Source: Bacteroides uniformis | GTDB lineage: Bacteria; Bacteroidota; Bacteroidia; Bacteroidales; Bacteroidaceae | Assembly (NCBI RefSeq): GCF_025147485.1 | Contig: NZ_CP102263.1 | Location: forward strand, 124,001 to 188,000 | Length of the DNA: 64,000 nt | Direction of reading: 5' to 3' | Shown: positions 8,328 through 17,093 of the stretch, in pieces | Numbering within the stretch: the stretch's first letter is position 1 | Layout: every line of letters begins with the position of its first letter | Translations under genes and position numbers: made by a program | Notes under the pieces: model-generated | The model's database searches: none | The model's input: only the letters and a program-made list of their open reading frames with translations | What the model was told of the DNA's origin: nothing

Positions 8328-9773
8328 ATGTTAGACAGTGGACAAATCATAGCAGATAGATACGAGCTACTCAAACAACTAGGAAGAGGAGGATTTTCTG
8401 AAGTTTGGCTGGCACAAGACAAACTTACGGATGTTAAGGTCGCCATAAAAATATATGCTCCGGGGATGGGGCTTGACGATGCGGGGATATCCCTTTTCAC
8501 ACAAGAGTTCTCCCTCGTATTTGATATGAATCATACCAATTTACTGCATCCTACTTATTATGACTGCTGGGAACGGATGCCATACCTGATTTTGCCTTTT
8601 TGCAAAAACGGTTCGGCCTTCCAATACCTTACTGACAACAACCGGATAACAGAAACGGAAAGCTGGCATTTGCTCCATGATGTTGCAGAGGGACTGGCTT
8701 ATCTTCATGCAAAAACTCCCCCGGTTATCCATCAGGATATAAAACCCGATAATATTCTGATTAATGATGAGAATAGGTATATGATTACGGATTTCGGAAT
8801 CAGCGCACGGATTAGAAGTACATTACGCAGGAACCAAGGCCAAGAATCCAGTGGAGGAACTTTGGCCTATATGGGACCAGAACGTTTTGGTCCATCTCCC
8901 GCCCCTATTATGGCTAGTGACATTTGGTCATTGGGAGCAACAATGTATGAGCTTCTAACCGGTATGCCGCCCTATGGCGATCATGGAGGCGTATTGCAAA
9001 AAAACGGTGCAGACATTCCACTTATCAACGAAGACTTTTCTCAAGAATTAAAAGATATCATTTACAAGTGCCTTGCCTTAAATCCATGGGACAGACCCAC
9101 AGCCAGACAAATTGCAGACTACACTTCCCAACATATCAATGGAAGTCCCGTCCCCTTTAGTCTGTCAAACAACAGCCATGATACTTTGCAAGAGGAAGAG
9201 GACAAAACCCATGAGGATTCCATTAGCGCACACTCTTCTGACATAAATAAGATGTCACCCTATCAAGACAAAGGGAAACGCAAAAAAGTTATAGTCGTAG
9301 CAGCAATCACAGCTATATTCGCAACAATTGTCATCATCTTTTCGCTAATAAGCGGCAAAGAACCAGTAGTGGAATCCATACCGGAACCGACTCCAACGAT
9401 TGATTACGACCAAATGTGTCTGTCAATCATTCAAGAAGGCGAAAACTCTAAAATACAAGGAGATGTTTTCCGATTTGACATTGACACTTTAAAGCAAAAC
9501 AATGATTCCGTATTTGAGGATTTTTACATAAATGCCATTGGCAAATACCGCCAAATAAATTACTACAAAGATTCCATCTCCGCGAAAATATACTTAAATG
9601 CAACAGAACTGAAACAGCAAGTAGAGGCCATACTGGATTCTGCCTATCATGTTTTTAAAGAAAAGGCAAATATCATGAAAGACCTTGACCAAGCCGTAGC
9701 AGCCCAGGCTTTTGAAGACCGTGCAAAAAAAATAGAACCATATATAAACATAGACAACAATGAAAATGAATAA
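8328..9773 (+). CDS. membrane Ser/Thr protein kinase (Hanks type), first of three
   Basis: A 481-residue transmembrane kinase. The kinase domain (about 10-275) shows the glycine loop GRGGFSEV (19-26), Lys41 in VAIK, the catalytic loop HQDIKPDNIL with Asp137, DFGIS and the P+1 region GGTLAYMGPERF. The loop reads HQD where most kinases have HRD, so it is a non-RD kinase. A Ser/Asp/Glu-rich linker leads to one membrane segment at about 318-341. The extracytoplasmic C-terminal tail of about 130 residues is helical and has no recognised domain. It is closely related to the third kinase of the island (15556-17034), with the same HQDIKPDNILI loop and a similar LNPWDRPTA/LNTWDRPTA motif. It is the first gene of a tight seven-gene cluster; the next gene overlaps it by 14 bp. 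Confidence 0.93.
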   Translation: MLDSGQIIADRYELLKQLGRGGFSEVWLAQDKLTDVKVAIKIYAPGMGLDDAGISLFTQEFSLVFDMNHTNLLHPTYYDCWERMPYLILPFCKNGSAFQYLTDNNRITETESWHLLHDVAEGLAYLHAKTPPVIHQDIKPDNILINDENRYMITDFGISARIRSTLRRNQGQESSGGTLAYMGPERFGPSPAPIMASDIWSLGATMYELLTGMPPYGDHGGVLQKNGADIPLINEDFSQELKDIIYKCLALNPWDRPTARQIADYTSQHINGSPVPFSLSNNSHDTLQEEEDKTHEDSISAHSSDINKMSPYQDKGKRKKVIVVAAITAIFATIVIIFSLISGKEPVVESIPEPTPTIDYDQMCLSIIQEGENSKIQGDVFRFDIDTLKQNNDSVFEDFYINAIGKYRQINYYKDSISAKIYLNATELKQQVEAILDSAYHVFKEKANIMKDLDQAVAAQAFEDRAKKIEPYINIDNNENE

Positions 9774-10530
9774 ACTTATCAGACTGATTGTTTTAGCGTT
9801 CGCTCTCTCTATGCCAATAAGTATATGGGGGCAATGCGCCTCCATCTATCAAAAGGGAGAGACATACATGAAAAGAGGAAGATACAGAGACGCTATTAAA
9901 AGTTTTAAAGCAGCCATGAAATGCGACAGCAATCTGGAGCAAGCATGCAAAAATAAAATCAAAGAGTGTGAGGAAAAAATAAATCCCGCTCCCAAGCCAG
10001 CGCCTCCTGCCGAAATCACCAGACTTACCATAGACAGAAAAAGCCTGGAATTTGGGTGTGAGACAAAGACTGCAGAAAGTATAAAAATAGAAAGTCTTCC
10101 AGAACAATGGACTGCAATATCAGATGCAGACTGGTGTCAAGTGACTCCCGGTGAGAAGAAACTCTCCATAAGCTGCCAGACCAATTGGCTGACTACCGAA
10201 CGTAAAGCCACCATTACAATCAGTAATGAAAAGATGAAAGCTACGGTCAGTGTTACCCAAGGTGGCCAAGAAGAATTCATTAATATCGCATTAGATAAAT
10301 TGGAATTCGGCTCCAAAGGAGAAATTAAGGAACTGCAAGTAGACTCCAATGCCGAATGGGAAGTTGCAGATATTCCTGAATGGTGTGAAGCTATAGCAAA
10401 AGACCGTGGCAAACTCATTCTAAAAGTGGGAAAAACCAAGAAGGCCAGAGAAGGAACTCTCATAGTTAAAAGCAAAGGAGGAAAAATATCTTCAATTATT
10501 CTCTCCCAGAAAAAGGGAGGTCTATTCTAA
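9760..10530 (+). CDS. secreted protein with TPR-like helices and two BACON domains
   Basis: A 256-residue protein with a signal peptide (residues 1-24, ending ISIWGQ). A helical TPR-like pair follows (GETYMKRGRYRDAIKSFKAA). A Pro-rich hinge (about 76-84) leads to two BACON-type beta-sandwich repeats at about 88-168 and 170-254. Each begins with a strand like LEFG, has a central W(T/E) segment and ends in VTQGG or LSQKKG. BACON domains are all-beta modules of Bacteroidota surface and secreted proteins, often taken as glycan- or mucin-binding. The start overlaps the kinase gene by 14 bp, which suggests translational coupling. It may sit in the same compartment as the extracytoplasmic tails of the kinases and act as a sensor or ligand-binding partner; that is inference. 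Confidence 0.8.
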   Translation: MKMNKLIRLIVLAFALSMPISIWGQCASIYQKGETYMKRGRYRDAIKSFKAAMKCDSNLEQACKNKIKECEEKINPAPKPAPPAEITRLTIDRKSLEFGCETKTAESIKIESLPEQWTAISDADWCQVTPGEKKLSISCQTNWLTTERKATITISNEKMKATVSVTQGGQEEFINIALDKLEFGSKGEIKELQVDSNAEWEVADIPEWCEAIAKDRGKLILKVGKTKKAREGTLIVKSKGGKISSIILSQKKGGLF

Positions 10531-10602
10531 ATTCATGGTAAACCGACAATGGTGAGAAACTCTGATTTATACAAAGTAATTCCATTATTAAAGTAAAATC
10601 TT

Positions 10603-11427
10603 ATGAGATGTATGAATTGCGGTTGGGACAACCATTCCAACACAACAGTATGCCTGAAATGCGGGCAACCTTTGCGAATGCCGGAGAATTATGCCAACAG
10701 TCAGGACATTTTTATTTCAAAAGAAGGTCATGGAGAAGCTATACCCAAACCGACAGTATTGAATGTCAGCTCTAATGAAGAAAAATGCAGAAAAACTGTG
10801 GTGTTTTCCACAACAAATGAAGAAGAGAATCATTCTACTGTTGTACAGCCAATTATAGAATGTCCCAATTGCAATTACCCGGTAGTAGGAGATTTCACAA
10901 GTTGCCCCTGCTGCGGAACTCCATTGAAAAGAGCAAACATATCAACAAACAATGAATACAAAACAATAAGAGTAGAAGAGGAAGCACCTTCCGTTTCTGA
11001 AGAGAAAATGCTCTGTCATGAATGTGGAAGTAAGATAGCAATAACCTGCTCTTTTTGCCCGAACTGCGGTGTCCGCGTACATCGGCCAACCATACGCCGA
11101 CAAATAAAGAACATCACAGAGACAGAACCGGAAACCAAACCTCACTGTTCATTAACAATTATACCGGAAGAAGAAGAGAACATTCTTCCGAAAAGATTTG
11201 AATATGAAGGGAACTCCATCATCTTGAACCGGGAAAATACAGAAATGTCTAATCGTACAATCACCTCAAAGGAACAAGCTGAAATAGTTTTCGATGATGG
11301 TCATTGGTATCTGCTTGACCGAAGTATGCTCCAAACGACCTATATCCAGGTAAACAGAAAAATAGAAATCATACCGGATGATATCATTGTACTAGGCGAC
11401 CGAAGATTCAAGTTTGAATGTGACTAA
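10603..11427 (+). CDS. triple zinc-ribbon protein with C-terminal FHA-like domain
   Basis: A 274-residue cytoplasmic protein. Three Cys4 zinc ribbons are visible: an N-terminal one with Cys3, Cys6, Cys17 and Cys20, one in the middle (CPNCNYPVVGDFTSCPCCG) and a third (CHECGSKIAITCSFCPNCG). Acidic Thr/Ser-rich linkers separate them and could be kinase substrates. The last 75 residues look like a small FHA fold: a strand, a buried DDGHWYLLDRS segment, and an ending IIVLGDRRFKFE that matches the last strands of FHA domains in the neighbouring proteins. The conserved FHA Arg/Ser pair is not obvious, so it may be a degenerate FHA. It lies 72 bp after the BACON gene and 11 bp before a kinase-FHA fusion. 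I infer an adaptor or substrate for the kinases. Confidence 0.7.
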   Translation: MRCMNCGWDNHSNTTVCLKCGQPLRMPENYANSQDIFISKEGHGEAIPKPTVLNVSSNEEKCRKTVVFSTTNEEENHSTVVQPIIECPNCNYPVVGDFTSCPCCGTPLKRANISTNNEYKTIRVEEEAPSVSEEKMLCHECGSKIAITCSFCPNCGVRVHRPTIRRQIKNITETEPETKPHCSLTIIPEEEENILPKRFEYEGNSIILNRENTEMSNRTITSKEQAEIVFDDGHWYLLDRSMLQTTYIQVNRKIEIIPDDIIVLGDRRFKFECD

Positions 11428-11438
11428 ATATAACTCTT

Positions 11439-12713
11439 GTGAATAACCGGACTGTCGACAGATGTGATTATAATGTAGGGGAATATATCAATAACCGTTA
11501 TAGGGTTTCCCAAACATTAGGCGAAGGTTCATTCGGTAAAGTATATCGGGTTACGGACAGCGCAAGCAAAGATTATGCGCTTAAACTACTGAGATTATGG
11601 GAAGTTCCTCCTGAAATACGTAAACCATTAATGGAACGTTTCGAGATGGAATTCAAAACTGGGCAAATTGATTGTGACTATTTAGTGCGTTCATTGGACT
11701 ACGGTACAGTTGGAGGCAACCCTTATATTGTAATGGAATACTGTTCCGGAGGAGATTTAACACCTTATTTAGGTTCTGGAAGCAGTAAGATTCCTCTAAT
11801 TTGCCAACAAATTCTAATAGGTTTACATGCTTTGCATACCAGAGGCAAGGTTCACCGTGACCTAAAGCCGGAGAATGTCCTTTTCAAGAGTAACGGAATT
11901 GCTGCGTTGACAGATTTCGGTATAGCAGGGGATAGAAACAAACGTATGACTGAACGCAATATTTTTGGTAAACCCAACCAAATCTTCGGGACTTATGCAT
12001 ATATGCCGCCAGAACAAGTGAACCGCATGCGAGGTGAGGCCACTGTCCTACCCACTACGGACATTTTTTCTTTTGGAGTATTAGCCTTTCAATTATTAAC
12101 TGGCAGTTTGCCCTTTGGCGAATTGAGCAGTCATAATGAATTGGCACTATACCAGAAACGTGGGAAAAATGGAGATTGGAACCGGCAGAAATTGACACAG
12201 TTGAAACATAGAGAGCAGTGGCAGCAACTCTTTGCAGGATGTCTTAATCCAGATTTCAAAAAACGTTTCCAGTCTGTGCAAGAGGTATTGGAACACCTGC
12301 CAGCAATAAGCCAAGTCCCTATGGAAAGAGGATATTGTCCACCACAAACAGTCAATGGTTTCTGTATACGTATTATGCAAGGTGAAGAGTACGGAAAAAT
12401 ATATCAATTAAGTGAACTTATAAAATATGGCAATAGAATCCTTACTATCGGGAGAGAACGCGACAATCTGCTACATATAACAGAACAGCAAAGTGCCTAT
12501 ATATCACGCCATCATTGCACAATAGAAACAAATCCCGCCACTGATAAATGGATTATTCGGGACGGGCAATGGCAGAAGGAGTTAAAGTTGTGGCAGGAGT
12601 CCAGTAATGGGACTTATGTCAATTCCACCCAAGTCACCAAACAAGGGCATATACTGAAAATTGGAGATATCATCTCCATTGGGGATGTAAAAATGAGATT
12701 TGAAAACTATTAA
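11439..12713 (+). CDS. Ser/Thr protein kinase fused to a C-terminal FHA domain
   Basis: A 424-residue soluble kinase with a GTG start. The kinase domain (about 20-285) has GEGSFGKVY, Lys49 in YALK, HRDLKPENVL with Asp141, DFGIAG and GTYAYMPPEQ. Unlike the other two kinases it keeps the HRD arginine. Residues about 315-424 are an FHA domain with GRERDN, SRHHC and SNGTYVN, the usual phosphothreonine-binding signatures. No membrane segment is present. An intramolecular or partner phosphothreonine would be read by the FHA domain. It sits in the centre of the island, 16 bp before the next gene, so it could relay signals between the membrane kinases and the FHA membrane protein. Confidence 0.93.
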   Translation: MNNRTVDRCDYNVGEYINNRYRVSQTLGEGSFGKVYRVTDSASKDYALKLLRLWEVPPEIRKPLMERFEMEFKTGQIDCDYLVRSLDYGTVGGNPYIVMEYCSGGDLTPYLGSGSSKIPLICQQILIGLHALHTRGKVHRDLKPENVLFKSNGIAALTDFGIAGDRNKRMTERNIFGKPNQIFGTYAYMPPEQVNRMRGEATVLPTTDIFSFGVLAFQLLTGSLPFGELSSHNELALYQKRGKNGDWNRQKLTQLKHREQWQQLFAGCLNPDFKKRFQSVQEVLEHLPAISQVPMERGYCPPQTVNGFCIRIMQGEEYGKIYQLSELIKYGNRILTIGRERDNLLHITEQQSAYISRHHCTIETNPATDKWIIRDGQWQKELKLWQESSNGTYVNSTQVTKQGHILKIGDIISIGDVKMRFENY

Positions 12714-12729
12714 TTATATATCAAGTAGT

Positions 12730-14472
12730 ATGGATACACAAAATTACAAACGTACCTTAGCCGGCTCAGTAGGGGCTGGTATGGGGGCATTAATGGGTGC
12801 TTCCGGTAGAACTTACTTTATTTTGGAGCACAAGACCTCTTCAAAGTATCATCAAGCGGGAGAATCCCAAAAAATCATTGTCGACCAAGTAGAATTAGGT
12901 AGAGACGCTTCCTGCCAAGTACGCTTTGATGAAAGTTTCGAAACAGTTAGCCGCAAACATGCTGCAATTGTACGCGACGGTGAAAACTGGAAACTTATCC
13001 ACCTTTCACACTCCAATCCGACATTGGTCAACGGACATCCTATAAATGGGTCCTACTATTTACAAACAGGAGATGAAATACAATTATCCGTTGGCGGACC
13101 ACGCTTGGGATTCATTGTTCCACAAGGTCGCCAAGCATTAACTTCCAGCATTGGATTGACTGAGAGAATGAGCCTTTTCCGCAAACAAGCCTTACGCCCC
13201 TACAAGACCGCATTAACAATCATGGGAATTGTTTTCGTACTGGCGGTGGCAGGATTGGCTGCCTGGAACTACAGTTTAGGTGTAAAAAATGATTTGTTGG
13301 CACAGAAGACAGAAGAACAAGAACTTCAACTGAAAGGATACCAAAACCAATTGGATTCACTGGGGACCGAAAGAGCATCTCTAGAAGCACAGCAACGGGA
13401 GTTAGAGACCAAATTACGAAACAGTGACGGTAATGCAGAGGCCTTAAAAACACAGTTGGACAACGTTAATAGTCAATTAAAGAATGTCAATGCAAGTTTC
13501 TATAAGGTCAAATCAGACTTGGACAATCTCTCAAACAGCATAAGCACTAAAAGCATTGAGAATTCAAGCAATGCCATTAACGCAAATATACAAGAAGGCA
13601 CCAGACTCTCCAAAGACCAATATTATGAAGACCCTGATATAGCAGATGAACAAGACAGTAATGCTTCAGGAGATTTGAAAGATTATTATGATTATATCTA
13701 TACAATTAAAGTCGACCGTATTGAAATCGAATATAATGGAACAAAGTTTGATCCGGGCATACAAGTTTCAGATATAATCTGCGGAACTGGCTTCATGCTA
13801 TCAAACGGAATGTTTGTAACAGACAGGCAGAATGTCGAGCCATGGATATACTCCAACACAGAGTGGAAAGACCCATGGCGTAAACTATTGGCTGTATACA
13901 AAGGAGCAGGATGTAATATCATTATCCATTACCGTGCATACAGTACCAAAGGAACTGGAAAGCCTCTGACATTTACCAGTAGCGATTTTGCCAAAGACGG
14001 ACGAAATGATGTACAAGTGACCGAAATAGAAGTAGATAAATCCATCAGGGTACAACTAAGGGAACATGGGATAAAATTGACCTATACACGTAGGAAATAT
14101 ATCAGTGTCAGCATTGTTACCCCTGCTGCCAACAGTTGGGCATACATTAGAGGAAAAGGCGTTTATGGTGAGGGATTGCCTTACGACATTACCGCCGCAG
14201 ACAACATGAGTGGAGGTACAGAAGTTCAAATGGTGGGCTATGCAGGTTATGCTGATATTCATAATCTTACTCCGGCTCATTTCAATGACCATACCAATAT
14301 AGCCGACACAAAATATGAGACTACCATATTACAGAATCGTGTGGCAGAGCCCGGTTATTATGGTTCTCCAGCATTCCTTCTAGAAAATGGTTCTTACAAA
14401 GTAGTGGGTTTCATGGTAGGAAGCATAGAGGGTAAGGATCGTTTAGTACCTATCAGAAATTTAATACATTAA
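12730..14472 (+). CDS. FHA-transmembrane-coiled coil protein with inactive trypsin-like domain
   Basis: A 580-residue single-span protein. A cytoplasmic FHA domain (about 45-135; ELGRDASC, SRKHAA, NGHPIN) precedes a membrane segment at about 160-182. A coiled coil follows at about 190-275 (ELETKLRNSDGNAEALK). The extracytoplasmic C-terminus (about 330-580) resembles a trypsin-like protease: CGTGFMLSNGMFVTD at about 351-365 corresponds to the strand before the catalytic His, and GYYGSPAF at 542-549 to the GNSGGP motif around the catalytic Ser. In both places the catalytic residue is missing (Gln367 where His is expected, Tyr544 where Ser is expected), so it looks like a pseudoprotease. I chose the ATG at 12730; the frame reaches back to a TTG at 12700, overlapping the previous gene, with no sign that those codons are used. 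It probably couples a periplasmic ligand to FHA binding of phosphoproteins. Confidence 0.85.
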   Translation: MDTQNYKRTLAGSVGAGMGALMGASGRTYFILEHKTSSKYHQAGESQKIIVDQVELGRDASCQVRFDESFETVSRKHAAIVRDGENWKLIHLSHSNPTLVNGHPINGSYYLQTGDEIQLSVGGPRLGFIVPQGRQALTSSIGLTERMSLFRKQALRPYKTALTIMGIVFVLAVAGLAAWNYSLGVKNDLLAQKTEEQELQLKGYQNQLDSLGTERASLEAQQRELETKLRNSDGNAEALKTQLDNVNSQLKNVNASFYKVKSDLDNLSNSISTKSIENSSNAINANIQEGTRLSKDQYYEDPDIADEQDSNASGDLKDYYDYIYTIKVDRIEIEYNGTKFDPGIQVSDIICGTGFMLSNGMFVTDRQNVEPWIYSNTEWKDPWRKLLAVYKGAGCNIIIHYRAYSTKGTGKPLTFTSSDFAKDGRNDVQVTEIEVDKSIRVQLREHGIKLTYTRRKYISVSIVTPAANSWAYIRGKGVYGEGLPYDITAADNMSGGTEVQMVGYAGYADIHNLTPAHFNDHTNIADTKYETTILQNRVAEPGYYGSPAFLLENGSYKVVGFMVGSIEGKDRLVPIRNLIH

Positions 14473-14480
14473 AATTAAAC

Positions 14481-15539
14481 ATGTCCGAGATAAGCATTAA
14501 ATTAGCGGCAGGTACCAATGTTGGTTTAGTCAGGAAAAACAACGAAGACAATTTTGTTGTCAATCGTGATTTATGCCAATCAGAGTGGATTATCCCCCAA
14601 TCGATAGAACCCATTTCTTTAGGACGGTATGGCAGCATATTGGTAGTGGCCGACGGAATGGGCGGCACCAATGCCGGAGAAGTTGCTTCTGCCATAGCCA
14701 TTGAGACGGTGCAAAATGCATTCACCCCCGAGAATTTAGGAGATATCGTTACGCAGGAAGGCATTGTTACCTCAGAAGAAGCCGTTGAAGAATTTCTGAG
14801 CAGAACTGTCAAAACCGCTGATTTAAATATTGTCAATGCAAGTAAAGAAGATAGTAGTACCCAGGGAATGGGTACTACTATTGTCATTGCTTGGATATTG
14901 AACGATAAAGCCTATATCTCTTGGTGTGGCGACAGTCGTTGTTATGTATTCAATGGCAATTCTGGTTTTTGCCGTTTATCTAAAGACCATTCCTATGTAC
15001 AAGATTTAGTAGATCAGGGAAAACTAGATCCTGAAAATGCGTTTGACCATCCTTACAGTAATATCATTACCCGCTGTTTGGGAGACCCGACCAATCGTTC
15101 CAATCCCGATTTCCGTTCCTATAATTTAAAGGATGGCGATACTCTCCTACTGTGTAGTGATGGGTTATGTGGTTTATGCCACGACGAAGAGATAATGCAA
15201 ATTATAGAAGAGAACCAGGATGATTTAATGACATGCAAGGATAGGTTGATAGAAGCTGCTCTTGAAGCAGGTGGATATGACAATATTACGATTGTGTTAT
15301 GCCACATCATGCTACAGGATACCGAGCCCAAAGTAAAGTTGAATAATACAGTGTTCAGCAAACCCAACCACCACAAAATCCGGAAAATTCTTCTGTTACT
15401 CCTGGTACTGGCTTTAGCGGCAGGCTTCTATTTATATAGAAATCCACAGCAATATGCAAAATGGAAAACGATACTATATCAGGCAGATACGGTTCTAGTT
15501 ACAGAGACAGACACTACTAACACTACCCTAACAGATTGA
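14481..15539 (+). CDS. PP2C-type Ser/Thr protein phosphatase with C-terminal membrane anchor
   Basis: A 352-residue phosphatase. The metal-binding and catalytic motifs of the PPM/PP2C family are present: NNEDN (Asp23), VVADGMGG (Asp58), GMGTTI, CGDSRCY, a LSKDHSY segment, CSDGL and GGYDNIT. A single membrane segment lies at about 300-318 (KILLLLLVLALAAGF), followed by a tail of about 30 residues, so the phosphatase domain is cytoplasmic and tail-anchored. It most likely reverses phosphorylation by the three kinases around it. It starts 8 bp after the FHA-pseudoprotease gene and ends 16 bp before the third kinase gene. Confidence 0.94.
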   Translation: MSEISIKLAAGTNVGLVRKNNEDNFVVNRDLCQSEWIIPQSIEPISLGRYGSILVVADGMGGTNAGEVASAIAIETVQNAFTPENLGDIVTQEGIVTSEEAVEEFLSRTVKTADLNIVNASKEDSSTQGMGTTIVIAWILNDKAYISWCGDSRCYVFNGNSGFCRLSKDHSYVQDLVDQGKLDPENAFDHPYSNIITRCLGDPTNRSNPDFRSYNLKDGDTLLLCSDGLCGLCHDEEIMQIIEENQDDLMTCKDRLIEAALEAGGYDNITIVLCHIMLQDTEPKVKLNNTVFSKPNHHKIRKILLLLLVLALAAGFYLYRNPQQYAKWKTILYQADTVLVTETDTTNTTLTD

Positions 15540-15555
15540 TTACTATTGTGAAACT

Positions 15556-17034
15556 ATGCAACTGAAAAATGGTGATATATTTGCTGAACACTATCAGCTG
15601 AAGAAACTATTAGGAGTCGGAAGCTTTGGTGAAGTCTGGCTTGCCCGAAATATATTAGCAGATGTAGACGTTGCCATAAAGTTGTACGGACTGTTGGATG
15701 ACAACGGCATAAAAGATTTCCGGGAAGAATTCAAACTTGCCTACAAATTACACCATCCCAATCTACTGCACCTTAATCATTTTGATGTTTTTGGACAGTG
15801 CCCTTTTTTGGTAATGCCTTACTGTCCCAAAGGGTCCTCAGCGAGCTTGAAAGGCAAAATCTCTGAAAAGCAAATCTGGCGCTTCATACGCGATGTATCA
15901 TGCGGATTGATGTTTCTTCATAATCAGAATCCTCCTATCATTCATCAAGATATAAAACCCGATAATATTTTGATAGGGGATGATGACAAATTCATCATCT
16001 CAGATTTTGGCATCAGCCGTAAACTGGAGCATACTTTTCGTAAAAGTATCAACAAAGTAGAAAGTTCCGGAACACTTGCCTATATGGGACCAGAACGTTT
16101 TGCAGAGAAACCACTGATTGTGGCTACCAGCGATATATGGTCTTTAGGGATGAGTGTTTATGAATTATCCACTGGTCTTGTATTATGGGAAGGTATGGGA
16201 GGTTGTGTCCAACTGAATGGTGCACATATTCCAGCATTAGATGAGAAATATTCTTCCCAATTGTCCCAGTTTGTTCACGCATGCCTTGCCCTCAACACTT
16301 GGGACCGCCCCACAGCCCAACAAGCCTATGAGCTTGCTTGCTCCATACTAAAACAAACAAAGACAGACTCTCCTTCAGTACAGCTGAAGCCTATTGCTCC
16401 ACTTTTTCCTAAAACAACATCACCACGCCTTAAAGAAAAGTTCTGTCCTTCGAACATGCATAAACGCATAGCAGGATGGACCGGCCTTGGTATAGTATTG
16501 ATTCTATTGCTTGTCAAAGGAGGTTCCATATACTTTAGACACCTTGAAGAAGAGCGCAAGTACGCTGCATGCCGTACAGAAGAAGACTACAGAGATTTTC
16601 TAAAAGAATACCCCTCCTCATCTCATGCAAACTTTATAAAACAATTTTTGGGAAACAAGGTAAATCCAATCTCCCCAATAAATAGAGAAGAAAACATCGT
16701 TATGGACTCGGTAAAAACGGATACTGCAAAACTTGAACAGTTCCAAGAGGAACCTAAAAAACAGATTGTCCACCCACATCCACAACCTTCTTCACAGCCA
16801 GTTCTTCCCATTACTGATATAAGAGAAGTCAGAAGAGAAAATGAAGAACGCCTCTTCTATAGTTGCCAGTCGGTAGCAGATTACGAAGAATATTTGCGAA
16901 AATATCCCAAAGGCAGGTTTGTACACAAAGCCAAAAGAGCAATCCAGCAAATAGAATCAGAAATGATGCAGTCCAATCCTTCCACTCAAGAAATACACAT
17001 AAGAAAAAATACAAGAGTCAATGTCAGACTATAA
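15556..17034 (+). CDS. membrane Ser/Thr protein kinase, third of three
   Basis: A 492-residue transmembrane kinase, paralogous to the first kinase of the island. The kinase domain (about 8-270) has GVGSFGEVW, Lys40 in VAIK, HQDIKPDNILI with Asp132 (HQD, non-RD), DFGISR and SGTLAYMGPERF. A membrane segment lies at about 304-326. The outer part carries two copies of a short helical repeat separated by a Pro-rich linker: ACRTEEDYRDFLKEYPSSSH at about 336-356 and SCQSVADYEEYLRKYPKGRF at about 436-456. These repeats may bind a ligand. It is the last gene of the island; a hairpin follows at 17039-17075. Confidence 0.93.
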   Translation: MQLKNGDIFAEHYQLKKLLGVGSFGEVWLARNILADVDVAIKLYGLLDDNGIKDFREEFKLAYKLHHPNLLHLNHFDVFGQCPFLVMPYCPKGSSASLKGKISEKQIWRFIRDVSCGLMFLHNQNPPIIHQDIKPDNILIGDDDKFIISDFGISRKLEHTFRKSINKVESSGTLAYMGPERFAEKPLIVATSDIWSLGMSVYELSTGLVLWEGMGGCVQLNGAHIPALDEKYSSQLSQFVHACLALNTWDRPTAQQAYELACSILKQTKTDSPSVQLKPIAPLFPKTTSPRLKEKFCPSNMHKRIAGWTGLGIVLILLLVKGGSIYFRHLEEERKYAACRTEEDYRDFLKEYPSSSHANFIKQFLGNKVNPISPINREENIVMDSVKTDTAKLEQFQEEPKKQIVHPHPQPSSQPVLPITDIREVRRENEERLFYSCQSVADYEEYLRKYPKGRFVHKAKRAIQQIESEMMQSNPSTQEIHIRKNTRVNVRL

Positions 17035-17038
17035 ATAA

Positions 17039-17075
17039 TGAATAGGGCATTCCAACGTTTGAACTACCCTATTCA
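17039..17075. terminator. hairpin between convergent genes
   Basis: TGAATAGGG (17039-17047) pairs perfectly with CCCTATTCA (17067-17075) across a 19-nt loop. It sits between the end of the kinase island and the end of the DUF2027-Smr gene, so it may stop transcription from both sides, although the T-runs are weak. Confidence 0.5.
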
Positions 17076-17093
17076 CTATTCAAATACTTGATT

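Noticed and set aside
12700..12729. TTG start for the FHA-pseudoprotease protein
   Set aside because: It would overlap the kinase-FHA gene; the ATG at 12730 is a better start and nothing in the extra 10 residues looks conserved.
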